A stretch of DNA of 64,000 nt, from contig NZ_PNFP01000016.1 in the NCBI RefSeq assembly GCF_002940685.1, positions 124,001 to 188,000 of the forward strand, given 5' to 3'. The DNA is from Ensifer adhaerens (GTDB lineage: Bacteria > Pseudomonadota > Alphaproteobacteria > Rhizobiales > Rhizobiaceae). The notes below the pieces were generated by a model. That model did not search any database. It was not told the DNA's origin and saw nothing but the letters and a program-made list of their open reading frames with translations. This document shows, piece after piece, positions 45,245 through 53,111 of the stretch (its first letter is position 1; each line of letters begins with the position of its first letter). The position numbers and the translations under genes were made by a program.

Positions 45245-46026
45245 CAGCCGGCCCTCCTTGCCAGCGGATCGGCAGCAACCTGCTCCAACCCGAAAAGTCT
45301 TTCGGAAATGCGCCGGGCCGTTGCCATCACGGCACGACCCATCTGCTCCACCGTCTCCTTTTCCGCGCGCGTTGACGGCGCTGCGACGGCGATGGCTCCA
45401 ACCGGCAGGCTTCCCGGCGCCCGGATCGGGGCGGCGACGCTGACCACGCCGGTCTCAAGCCCGTGATGGCAGATCGAGTAGCCGCGCCGGAGCGTCTCGC
45501 CCAAGGTCTGGCGCAGAGCGGTCGGGTCGGTCAGCGTCTGGTCGGTGTAGGCCTGGAGCGGCACCGACAGCGCCGCGTCGATGTCCTTCTGCGCGCAGAA
45601 GGCGAGAAAGCCGAGGCCGGACGCGGTCGCATGGAAGGGCAGGATGCTGCCGATATCGACGATGACCCGGTGCGCCCTTTGTGAGTCCTCCACGTGGATG
45701 GTCGAGAGGCGACCGGCTGCATGTTCGGAGAGGTGTACGGTCTCGCCGGTGAGACTCGCGAGTTCCCGGGCGAAAGGCGTCGCCACGCTCAGATAGGGAA
45801 AACGCGTCTCGCGAATACGCGCAAGCCGGACCGGCGCGCCGCCGAGCCGATAGCGGCGCGTCTCCATGTCCTGCTCAACGAAGCCGTGTTTTTCCAGTTC
45901 GACGAGGAAGCGCCGCGCCGTCGCCTTGTCGAGCCCGCAGTGGCGGGCGATGTCGCTCAAGCCCGCTTCCTTCTCCAGGCGCGAGATCGCGTCGAGCAAA
46001 GTCAGGGCCTTACCGATGGTGCTCAT
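45244..46026 (-). CDS. IclR-family transcriptional regulator
   Basis: This 260-residue regulator has the N-terminal winged HTH (IGKALTLLDAISRLEKEAGLSDIARHCGLDKATARRFLVELEKHGFV) and the C-terminal IclR effector domain (LHATASGLGFLAF-like SGLG motif, with GVVSVAAPIRAP and VGAIAVAAPS). It heads the catabolic operon and is divergent from the permease gene. A perfect 8-base inverted repeat in the gap is its best candidate operator. The TGATG overlap with the Tm-1-like gene shows translational coupling. Confidence 0.9.
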   Translation of the reverse strand: MSTIGKALTLLDAISRLEKEAGLSDIARHCGLDKATARRFLVELEKHGFVEQDMETRRYRLGGAPVRLARIRETRFPYLSVATPFARELASLTGETVHLSEHAAGRLSTIHVEDSQRAHRVIVDIGSILPFHATASGLGFLAFCAQKDIDAALSVPLQAYTDQTLTDPTALRQTLGETLRRGYSICHHGLETGVVSVAAPIRAPGSLPVGAIAVAAPSTRAEKETVEQMGRAVMATARRISERLFGLEQVAADPLARRAG

Positions 46027-46169
46027 CCATTCCTCCGTTGTCGAGCGCCTGTCAGTCCTCTCGCCTGTTCCCTCCTAAGGAGCGGTAGACCCGCTCTCCC
46101 GGTCGTTCTGGGTCGAGATACTTAACATGCGAAATAACTTGACAGGGCCAGATGCAATTTGCAAGTCTA

Positions 46170-46192
46170 TATTTGAAGCTAAGGTTCAAATA
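46170..46192. promoter_or_regulatory. inverted repeat TATTTGAA-N7-TTCAAATA (IclR operator candidate)
   Basis: Perfect 8-base arms are separated by 7 bases, 131 bases before the permease start and 144 bases before the IclR gene. A TTGACA at 46139 could be part of a promoter. IclR proteins usually bind such AT-rich dyads. Confidence 0.6.
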
Positions 46193-46322
46193 ATGAACCG
46201 AAAGACTTGCGCGGCAAAGACAAAAAGCAAGCCCCGCGCCTCCAGTCCGCTTCAGGGAGCAGCCGCCGGAGAAAAGGACCGGAGGCGAAAAGGCGTTCGC
46301 GCCAGCAAGGGGAGCCAAGACC

Positions 46323-47774
46323 ATGACCAATTCGCCTGCGCCCGTGACCGGGGCGAACCAATTGCGCAAGAACGCCCTCGGCGTCGGCGCCGTCACCTTT
46401 CTCGTCGTTTCCGCCGCTGCACCGCTGACCGCGGTTGCCGGCGGCGTTCCATTGTCGATGATGCTCGGAAACGGTGCGGGCATTCCCGGCACCTTCCTGA
46501 TCGTCACCGCGATCCTGCTTCTGTTCTCGGTCGGATATGTCGCCATGGCGAGGCATATACGCAATGCCGGCGCCTTCTATGCCTATACGGCACAGGGCCT
46601 CGGCGGGCTGATGGGCGGTGCCGCGGCGATGATCGCGATCCTTGCCTATAACGCCATGCAGATCGGCGTCTTCGGCCTCTTCGGCGCGGCGACCGCGGGG
46701 CTTTTCGCCGGCTTCGGGATCGACCTGCCCTGGTGGGTCTGGACCTTCATCGGCATCGCCGCGGTCGGCGTTCTCGGCTATCGCCGCGTCGATCTCTCCG
46801 CCAAGGTGCTGACCGTCCTCGTCATCCTTGAGTATCTCGTGGTGCTGGTTATCGACGTGGCGATCCTCGCCAAGGGTGGTGACAGCGGCTTGAACACGGT
46901 CTCGTTCACGCCCTCGGCCATTCTGTCCGGTTCACCGTCGATCGGCATTCTCTTCTGCTTTGCCGCCTTCATCGGCTTCGAGGCGACGACGATCTACAGC
47001 GAGGAGGCCCGTGACCCCGAAAAGACCGTGCCGCGCGCGACATACATCTCTGTTCTCATCATCGGCGTTTTCTACATGTTCACCTCCTGGCTGATGGTGA
47101 ACGCCGCCGGTGCCGACAAGCTGGTGCCGGAACTGCAGGGGCTTGCCGACCCGACCACCTTCCTCTTCGGCCTTGCCGAACGTTATGCCGGTGGCTGGCT
47201 GCCGCCGCTGATGAACGTGCTGTTCGTCACCAGCCTGTTTGCCGGCGTGCTGGCGTTCCACAACGGCGTTGCCCGCTACCTCTATGTCGCCGGACGCGAA
47301 CGGCTGCTGCCGGCTTCGCTCGGCGTCACCCATCCGGTCTATCACAGCCCGCATGTAGGCTCGCTGATCCAGACGGTGATCGCCGTGCTCGTCGTGGCGC
47401 TGTTTGCCGCAACCGGTCAGGATCCGGTGCTGGCGCTGTTCTCCTGGCTCACCAATGTCGGCACGCTCGCCGTCATGACACTGATGGCCTTTACCGCCTT
47501 TGCGATCGTCGCCTTCTTCAACCGCAATCCCGGCCTTGAAACGAACCCGCTGGTGACCAAGGTCATTCCCGTCGTCACGGGCCTGATCCTCATTGCCGTC
47601 ATCATTGCGATCGCCGCCAATTTCGGCGATCTCGCCGGCGCCACCGGCATGCTCGCGGTGTTCTTGCCGGGGCTCGTCGTGATCTTTGGGGTCATCGGGC
47701 TCTTCTTGGCGGCGTCATTGAAGTCGGGCAATCCGATCGAGTTCGCCCGCCTCGGTGCCGGCCAGGAGATCTGA
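46323..47774 (+). CDS. APC-family amino acid permease
   Basis: This 483-residue membrane protein has about 12 transmembrane segments. It has the APC opening GVGAVTFLVVSAAAPLTAVAGG and the loop GFEATTIYSEEARDPEKTVPRATY, typical of cytosine/amino-acid exchangers of the APC superfamily. It has a good ribosome site (AAGGGGAGCC) and is divergent from IclR. With the aldehyde dehydrogenase downstream it may form the uptake arm of the operon. The imported amino acid or amine is unknown. Confidence 0.9.
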   Translation: MTNSPAPVTGANQLRKNALGVGAVTFLVVSAAAPLTAVAGGVPLSMMLGNGAGIPGTFLIVTAILLLFSVGYVAMARHIRNAGAFYAYTAQGLGGLMGGAAAMIAILAYNAMQIGVFGLFGAATAGLFAGFGIDLPWWVWTFIGIAAVGVLGYRRVDLSAKVLTVLVILEYLVVLVIDVAILAKGGDSGLNTVSFTPSAILSGSPSIGILFCFAAFIGFEATTIYSEEARDPEKTVPRATYISVLIIGVFYMFTSWLMVNAAGADKLVPELQGLADPTTFLFGLAERYAGGWLPPLMNVLFVTSLFAGVLAFHNGVARYLYVAGRERLLPASLGVTHPVYHSPHVGSLIQTVIAVLVVALFAATGQDPVLALFSWLTNVGTLAVMTLMAFTAFAIVAFFNRNPGLETNPLVTKVIPVVTGLILIAVIIAIAANFGDLAGATGMLAVFLPGLVVIFGVIGLFLAASLKSGNPIEFARLGAGQEI

Positions 47775-47843
47775 GCATAAACTTCCAAGGTTAGGGATGG
47801 CGGGTTAGCCGCCGTCCCTGCAAGTCAAACGGGACCGGACATC

Positions 47844-49322
47844 ATGCAGGACAAGATCGATCAATTGCGGAACCTTTCCATCGCGGGGCAGAAGCTGTTC
47901 ATCGGCGGCCGCTGGCAGGGGAGCCTGTCCGGCCAAACCCTCGATGTCGTCTCGCCGATCGACGGACGCCATCTGACGACGATTGCCGATGCGGATGCCG
48001 GCGATGTCGACGCGGCCGTTCGAGCCGCCCGCACCGCCTTCGAGAAGGGAAGCTGGTCGAGGGCGGCACCAGCGGCGCGCAAGAAGGTTCTGACCCGCAT
48101 TGCCGCAATCATCGAGGCGCAGGCTCTGGAACTGGCGGTCCTCGGGGTGCGCGACAACGGCACCGAAATTTCCATGGCGCTGAAGGCGGAGCCCGGCAGT
48201 GCCGCCGGGACCTTTCGCTACTATGCCGAGGCGCTCGACAAGGTCTATGGCGAGATCGCGCCGACGGCCGATACCATCCTCGGCCTCATCCATCGCGAAC
48301 CGATCGGTGTGGTCGCTGCGATCGTCCCCTGGAACTTCCCGCTGATGATCGGCGCCTGGAAAATCGCGCCGGCGCTCGCCGCCGGCAACTCCGTCGTGCT
48401 GAAGCCGGCCGAAGGCGCGTCGCTCAGCCTGCTCCGGCTTGCGGAAATCTGCGCCGAGGCTGGCCTGCCCGAGGGCGTCCTGAACGTCGTCACCGGCCGC
48501 GGTGCGACGACGGGCGAGGCGATCGGTCTGCATGGCGATATCGACGTGCTCGCCTTCACCGGATCCGGTGGCGTCGGCCGGCGCCTGCTCGAATATTCCG
48601 CCCGCTCTAACCTGAAGCGCGTCTATCTCGAACTCGGCGGCAAGTCGCCGAACGTCGTCTTTGCCGACGCGCCGGATCTCGATCAGGCGGCGCGCATTTC
48701 CGCCTATGGCATCTTCCGCAATTCCGGACAGGTCTGCGTCGCCGGCTCTAGGCTGCTTGTCGAGCGCTCGATCCACGAAGCCTTCTCGGAGAAGGTGGCA
48801 GCGATAGCGGCATCCATAAAGGTCGGTGACCCCTTGCTTCTTGCGACAGAGGCCGGCGCGATCTCCAGCGATGTGCAACTCCGGAAGAACCTCGCATTCG
48901 TCCGCGAGGCTAAAGAGGACGGTGCGCGCCTGCGCTGGGGCGGCAAGCGCATCCTTGAAGAAACCGGCGGCTACTACATGCAGCCGACCGTCTTCGACGT
49001 CGATCCGGATATGAAGCTGGCAAAGGAGGAGGTGTTCGGCCCGGTTCTCGCAGTCATTCCCTTCGACGACGAGGCGGACGCGCTCCGGATCGCCAATGGG
49101 ACGGAATACGGTCTGGCGTCGGCCGTCTGGACCGCGAACCTGTCGCGCGCGCACCGGATGGTGCGCGGCATCCGGGCCGGCGTCGTGCACGTCAACACCT
49201 ATGGCGGCGCCGACAATACGGTGCCGCTCGGCGGCGTCCGGCAATCCGGCAACGGTCACGACAAGTCGCTGCACGCGCTCGACAAATATACCGACCTGAA
49301 AACGGCCTGGATCCAGCTCTGA
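47844..49322 (+). CDS. NAD(P)-dependent aldehyde dehydrogenase (PuuC-like)
   Basis: This 492-residue ALDH has the catalytic Glu E263 (YLELGGKSPN) and Cys C298 (NSGQVCVAGSR). The Rossmann motif is FTGSGGVG, and IVPWNFPLMIGAWKIAPALAAG is present. The family includes gamma-aminobutyraldehyde and betaine-aldehyde dehydrogenases; the sequence does not settle which one applies here. It is 69 bases after the permease on the same strand. A semialdehyde from the neighbouring PLP enzymes is a plausible substrate. Confidence 0.9.
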   Translation: MQDKIDQLRNLSIAGQKLFIGGRWQGSLSGQTLDVVSPIDGRHLTTIADADAGDVDAAVRAARTAFEKGSWSRAAPAARKKVLTRIAAIIEAQALELAVLGVRDNGTEISMALKAEPGSAAGTFRYYAEALDKVYGEIAPTADTILGLIHREPIGVVAAIVPWNFPLMIGAWKIAPALAAGNSVVLKPAEGASLSLLRLAEICAEAGLPEGVLNVVTGRGATTGEAIGLHGDIDVLAFTGSGGVGRRLLEYSARSNLKRVYLELGGKSPNVVFADAPDLDQAARISAYGIFRNSGQVCVAGSRLLVERSIHEAFSEKVAAIAASIKVGDPLLLATEAGAISSDVQLRKNLAFVREAKEDGARLRWGGKRILEETGGYYMQPTVFDVDPDMKLAKEEVFGPVLAVIPFDDEADALRIANGTEYGLASAVWTANLSRAHRMVRGIRAGVVHVNTYGGADNTVPLGGVRQSGNGHDKSLHALDKYTDLKTAWIQL

Positions 49323-49364
49323 CGAGGGGAGCGAGGCCGTATCTGTCCCAAACAGGTGAGCCGG

Positions 49365-50279
49365 CTATTCCATCGTCGCCCGCAAGGCCCGGATGATCTC
49401 TTCGGCAAACATGGCGGCGGCCAGGCCATGCCCGCGCCTTTCCCGCTGCACCAGGGAAAGCACGTTCTTTGCGAAGGTCCGGTCGCGGATCTGCAGGTAG
49501 GTCAGCACGCCGTTTCGCTGTTCCTCGGTAATGTCGAACTTGCTGAGAAAGGCGATGCCGTCGCCGGCGGCGGCCAGGAACTTCATCGCCTCGATGGAAT
49601 TGGTGAGATAGGTGGGCTCGACCGTTAGTCCGGCCTCGGCAAAGGCATCGGCGACGGTGCCATGGATCTGCATCGACTTGTCGGCAAAGATCAGCGGGTA
49701 GGGCTGGCAGTAGGCAAGCGGCAAGGTCTCCATGCCGACTAGCGGGTGTTCGGGAGCCACCACCGCGCCTAGGCGGGTGTCCATCTTCCACAGCGTCTCG
49801 ACCTGCGGCGTCGGCGGGAGACTGAAGGCAAAGCCGAGATCGGCCTCGCCATCGGCCACCGCCTGAACGATGTCGCGGGCAAACATCACCCGGATGGTGA
49901 TCTTCAGACGCGGATGGCGTGCGCCGAAGATCGCGGCCACCTTGGGCACGATGCCGCCGGCAAGGCCGTTCATGGTGGCGATGATCACTTCGCCGCTCTG
50001 CAGCGCCTTGATATCGCGAATTTCGGCCTCGACCTGGCTATATTCCTTCATCGTCCGGCGTACATGCGCGACGAGGATTTCGCCGGCCGGCGTCAGCCTG
50101 AGGCCACGCGGCAGCCGCTCGAACAGCGGCTCGCCGATGTCCTCCTCCAGCTGCAACACATGCTTGTTGATGGCCGAGGCAGCGACGTTCAGCCGTTCGC
50201 TCGCCCCGCGGATCGAGCCTGAGCGCGCGACCTCGTCGATATAGCGCAGCACACGTGAATGCAGCATGGTCTTCCCCAT
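49365..50279 (-). CDS. LysR-family transcriptional regulator
   Basis: This 304-residue regulator has an N-terminal HTH (LRYIDEVARSGSIRGASERLNVAASAINKHVLQLEEDIGEPLFERLPRGLRLTPAG) and a type II periplasmic-binding-like effector domain (GEVIIATMNGLAGGIVP). It is divergent from the adenine-deaminase-family gene. An 8-base inverted repeat (CGAAAAGC-N23-GCTTTTCG) at 50291 in the short gap is a good candidate site. The start may be ATG 50279 or ATG 50267. Confidence 0.92.
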   Translation of the reverse strand: MGKTMLHSRVLRYIDEVARSGSIRGASERLNVAASAINKHVLQLEEDIGEPLFERLPRGLRLTPAGEILVAHVRRTMKEYSQVEAEIRDIKALQSGEVIIATMNGLAGGIVPKVAAIFGARHPRLKITIRVMFARDIVQAVADGEADLGFAFSLPPTPQVETLWKMDTRLGAVVAPEHPLVGMETLPLAYCQPYPLIFADKSMQIHGTVADAFAEAGLTVEPTYLTNSIEAMKFLAAAGDGIAFLSKFDITEEQRNGVLTYLQIRDRTFAKNVLSLVQRERRGHGLAAAMFAEEIIRALRATME

Positions 50280-50290
50280 TCAAGCGCTCT

Positions 50291-50329
50291 CGAAAAGCGA
50301 ACGGTACGAGCATAAAATACTGCTTTTCG
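50291..50329. promoter_or_regulatory. long-spaced inverted repeat CGAAAAGC / GCTTTTCG
   Basis: Perfect 8-base arms at 50291-50298 and 50322-50329 are separated by 23 bases. The site lies 12 bases upstream of the LysR start. The spacing is wider than a usual T-N11-A box but would suit two LysR dimers, or autoregulation. Confidence 0.45.
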
Positions 50330-50460
50330 GAAGCGGTGCAATGACTTCTTATGGTTCGCGAGGGGCGCGATCTCAGCGCCCGCGGGAGCTCAACCGTTGG
50401 CGCAGTCGAACCGGCTGCGTGTCTGCAGGCGCCAACGGTATCGAAAGTGGAGGACTATTC

Positions 50461-52188
50461 GTGAACCAGACTGAAACCGCGCATTACGACAAGGTGCGCG
50501 CCATCTTCGACATCCTGAACGGCGAGGGGGAGGCGGATCTTCTTTTGAAGAACCTGAACATCCTCGATGTGCACGGCGAGACCGTCTATCAGGGCTCCAT
50601 TCTCGTCTATGACAAGCGCATCGTTGCGCTCAACCCCGATGAGACGGTCCTGAAAGTCAGGCAAGTCTTCGACGGCAAGGGTCTTTACGCGATCCCCGGC
50701 CTGATCGATGCGCATATCCATTTCGAATCCCAGCTTGCGCACCCGACAGCGCTCGCCGAGGCGATGGTGCCCTGCGGCACGACAACGATCTATGCCGAGT
50801 GCCTGGATCTGCTTAGCGCCGCCGGCAAGGAAGGCGTGGAAGCCGCCGAGGCGCTGTTTAAGGATCACGATCAGCTGCCCTACCGGCTCTATGCCTTTGC
50901 GCCCGGCAAGAAGACCGCGGCATCGGTAACCGAGGCGGTGCTCAAGATGGAGCCGGTGATCGGGCTCGGCGAGTTCGAGCACTTCACCTACAGCTCCGGC
51001 AACGACGACGACTTCCGCAAGGCGGCCTGGGTCCGCGCCAAGGGCGGCTTCATGAACGGCCACTGGGGCGTCACCGCCCTCTCGGACATGATCCTCAACT
51101 ACCTGCCGGCGATCGGCGTCTCCAACAATCACGATGTCTGGAACGAGAAGGACATCGAAAAAAGCATCCGCTACGGCTTCCCGACGCATATCAAGTTCGG
51201 CGTCGGCAGCAGCGAAGTGATCAAGGTGCTCCTGCGCGCGATCGTCGACCGCAAATGGCCGACCGACAACTTCATGCTGTGCACCGACAACATCTCGATC
51301 GAGCGCCTGCTGACCATGGGCCACATGGACTGGATCATCTCGCTTTGTGCCGAGATGGGCATCAACCCGATCCACGCGATCAAGATGGCGACCTACAACA
51401 CGGCGCGCTCGTTCCACATGGAAGACAGGATCGGCTCGCTGACGCCAGGTCGTTTCGCCGACATCGTCCTGACCGACAGTCTGTCGAAGATCAATCCGCT
51501 CTACGTGTTCAAGGACGGCGAACTGGTCGCAAAGGACCGCAAGCTCCTGAAGAACGCCGTCATCGACTATTCCGGCATGTGCAAGGATGGTGTCAGTGGG
51601 CTCGGCGATCTCACACCGGAACAACTGGACATCGTACCCCTGGAGGTGTCGGAGGACGGGACACGGGCCAAGGTCTATCTCTTCGACGTCTACGGCCGCG
51701 GCCATGCCAAGTTCTACCAGGAAATCTGGGTTCCGCTGAAGGATGGCAGGATCGTCGCCGAGCATGAGGGCGCGAAGCTGAGCCGGCTGTCGGTCGTGCA
51801 GCGTTATGCCGATGGCAAGCGCCACGTGGTCAACGGCCTGTTCAAGGGCGTGCATGTCGATCGTGGCGCAGTGGCGACCTTTTGGCCGGCGCCAAAACCC
51901 TATTTCGTCGTCGTCGGGCAGGACAGCGCCGAAATGTGCCATTGCCTCAAGCGGGTCGATACCCATGCCGGCGCCTGCATCGTAACCGACGGCAAGGTGG
52001 AGAAGGCGGTCATGCCGCTCGAGATCTACGGCGTCATGGCCAACATGACGGTGAAGGAGTTGACGGAGAGCGCGGCTGCGATCGATGCGGCGCTTGAAGC
52101 TTTGGGCAACCGCAACGAAGGCGAGCCGGTGGTCAACAAGCTGCTCAGCCTGTTCATCTCGTTGCATCGCTTCCGCTTCATGGCCTAG
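50461..52188 (+). CDS. adenine-deaminase-family amidohydrolase
   Basis: This 575-residue metal-dependent hydrolase is of the Ade (COG1001) type. The HxH metal motif is in GLIDAHIHFESQ (H85, H87). Downstream motifs are VIGLGEFEHF, MNGHWGVTALSDMILNYLPAIGVSNNHD and LCTDN. Classical adenine deaminases show DHE where this one has NHD and TDD where it has TDN, so adenine is not assured as substrate. GTG 50461 is chosen from the GGAGG ribosome site 7 bases upstream; earlier in-frame starts overlap LysR regulation. It is divergent from the LysR gene and followed by a membrane protein. Confidence 0.82.
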   Translation: MNQTETAHYDKVRAIFDILNGEGEADLLLKNLNILDVHGETVYQGSILVYDKRIVALNPDETVLKVRQVFDGKGLYAIPGLIDAHIHFESQLAHPTALAEAMVPCGTTTIYAECLDLLSAAGKEGVEAAEALFKDHDQLPYRLYAFAPGKKTAASVTEAVLKMEPVIGLGEFEHFTYSSGNDDDFRKAAWVRAKGGFMNGHWGVTALSDMILNYLPAIGVSNNHDVWNEKDIEKSIRYGFPTHIKFGVGSSEVIKVLLRAIVDRKWPTDNFMLCTDNISIERLLTMGHMDWIISLCAEMGINPIHAIKMATYNTARSFHMEDRIGSLTPGRFADIVLTDSLSKINPLYVFKDGELVAKDRKLLKNAVIDYSGMCKDGVSGLGDLTPEQLDIVPLEVSEDGTRAKVYLFDVYGRGHAKFYQEIWVPLKDGRIVAEHEGAKLSRLSVVQRYADGKRHVVNGLFKGVHVDRGAVATFWPAPKPYFVVVGQDSAEMCHCLKRVDTHAGACIVTDGKVEKAVMPLEIYGVMANMTVKELTESAAAIDAALEALGNRNEGEPVVNKLLSLFISLHRFRFMA

Positions 52189-52351
52189 AGCCGTTCAGAA
52201 AAAGAGACGGGCGTTTCGGCGTCCGTCCGCCCGGAAAGTGGCGTGCTTCCGCGACAATGGGCGCACATGCCGAAAGATTTAAAAGCGCATCGCTGAGGGG
52301 CGATGGGCCGGCGGGGTAAGGAGCTCCGCATACGTTTCGAGGGAGGAAACA

Positions 52352-53062
52352 ATGGAACACAATGCGGCGGAAGCCGAGATCGTCGATACCGGCAGCCTGA
52401 CGCGGCGCTGGATCATGTATGTCGTCGGCATCTATGTGCTGACCTTCGGCGTCAGCCTGGCGATCCGGGCGGGCATCGGCATTTCACCCCAGAGCAGCCT
52501 GACGCGGACGATGACGCTGGTCTACCCGCCGTTCAGCCAGGGCACCTACAACTTCATGCTCGAACTGATCATGCTATTTCTGACCTATCTGGTGCTGCCG
52601 AAGGACTTCAAGCTCAAGAACTTCGCATCCCTGATCCCGGCCTTCGTGCTGGCGGTCTTCCTCGACTTCAACCTGGGTCTCACCGAGTTCATCAAGCTCG
52701 ACGCCTATCCGCTCAGGGTGGCGCTCCTGGTCTTTGCCGATGCGGCGCTCGCCTTCGGCCTGTTCCTGATGATCCGCGCCAATCTCGTGCTGATGCCGAT
52801 CGACATGTTCGTCAACACGATCTTCAAGCGCACCGGCTGGAAGTGGGGCAACATCAAGACCGGCTTCGATTGCACGTTGCTGGTTCTCTCGGCCTGTATC
52901 GGTCTGCTCTTCCTTGCCGAGGTCAAGTTCATCCGCGAGGGCACGATCCTCAACGCCATCCTCGTCGGCCAGTACATCAAGCTCTATTTCTTCCTGTACA
53001 GGAAGATGCAGGGCCGCAAGGCATCGGCCTCACCGAAGGGGCTGGAAGCCGCCGCAAAGTGA
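52352..53062 (+). CDS. YczE/YyaS-family integral membrane protein
   Basis: This 236-residue protein has five to six transmembrane segments (WIMYVVGIYVLTFGVSLAI near 20, then FMLELIMLFLTYLVLP near 68, further ones to about 200). The G-I-G-I-S-P-Q-S-S loop after helix 1 is characteristic of the YczE/YitT-like family of unknown function. It has a good ribosome site (GGGAGGAAAC) and is 163 bases after the deaminase-family gene. It may move the substrate or product of that enzyme, but this rests on proximity alone. Confidence 0.75.
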   Translation: MEHNAAEAEIVDTGSLTRRWIMYVVGIYVLTFGVSLAIRAGIGISPQSSLTRTMTLVYPPFSQGTYNFMLELIMLFLTYLVLPKDFKLKNFASLIPAFVLAVFLDFNLGLTEFIKLDAYPLRVALLVFADAALAFGLFLMIRANLVLMPIDMFVNTIFKRTGWKWGNIKTGFDCTLLVLSACIGLLFLAEVKFIREGTILNAILVGQYIKLYFFLYRKMQGRKASASPKGLEAAAK

Positions 53063-53080
53063 CATTTGTCGCGCGATCTG

Positions 53081-53105
53081 GGGGGCGGCCGAACCGGCGG
53101 CCCCC
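53081..53105. terminator. strong hairpin between convergent genes
   Basis: GGGGGC-G-GCCG pairs with CGGC-G-GCCCCC across a 3-base loop with one internal G-G mismatch, followed by TTTGT. It lies 18 bases after the YczE-type gene and 7 bases from the GGDEF gene end, so it can serve both. Confidence 0.6.
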
Positions 53106-53111
53106 TTTGTG

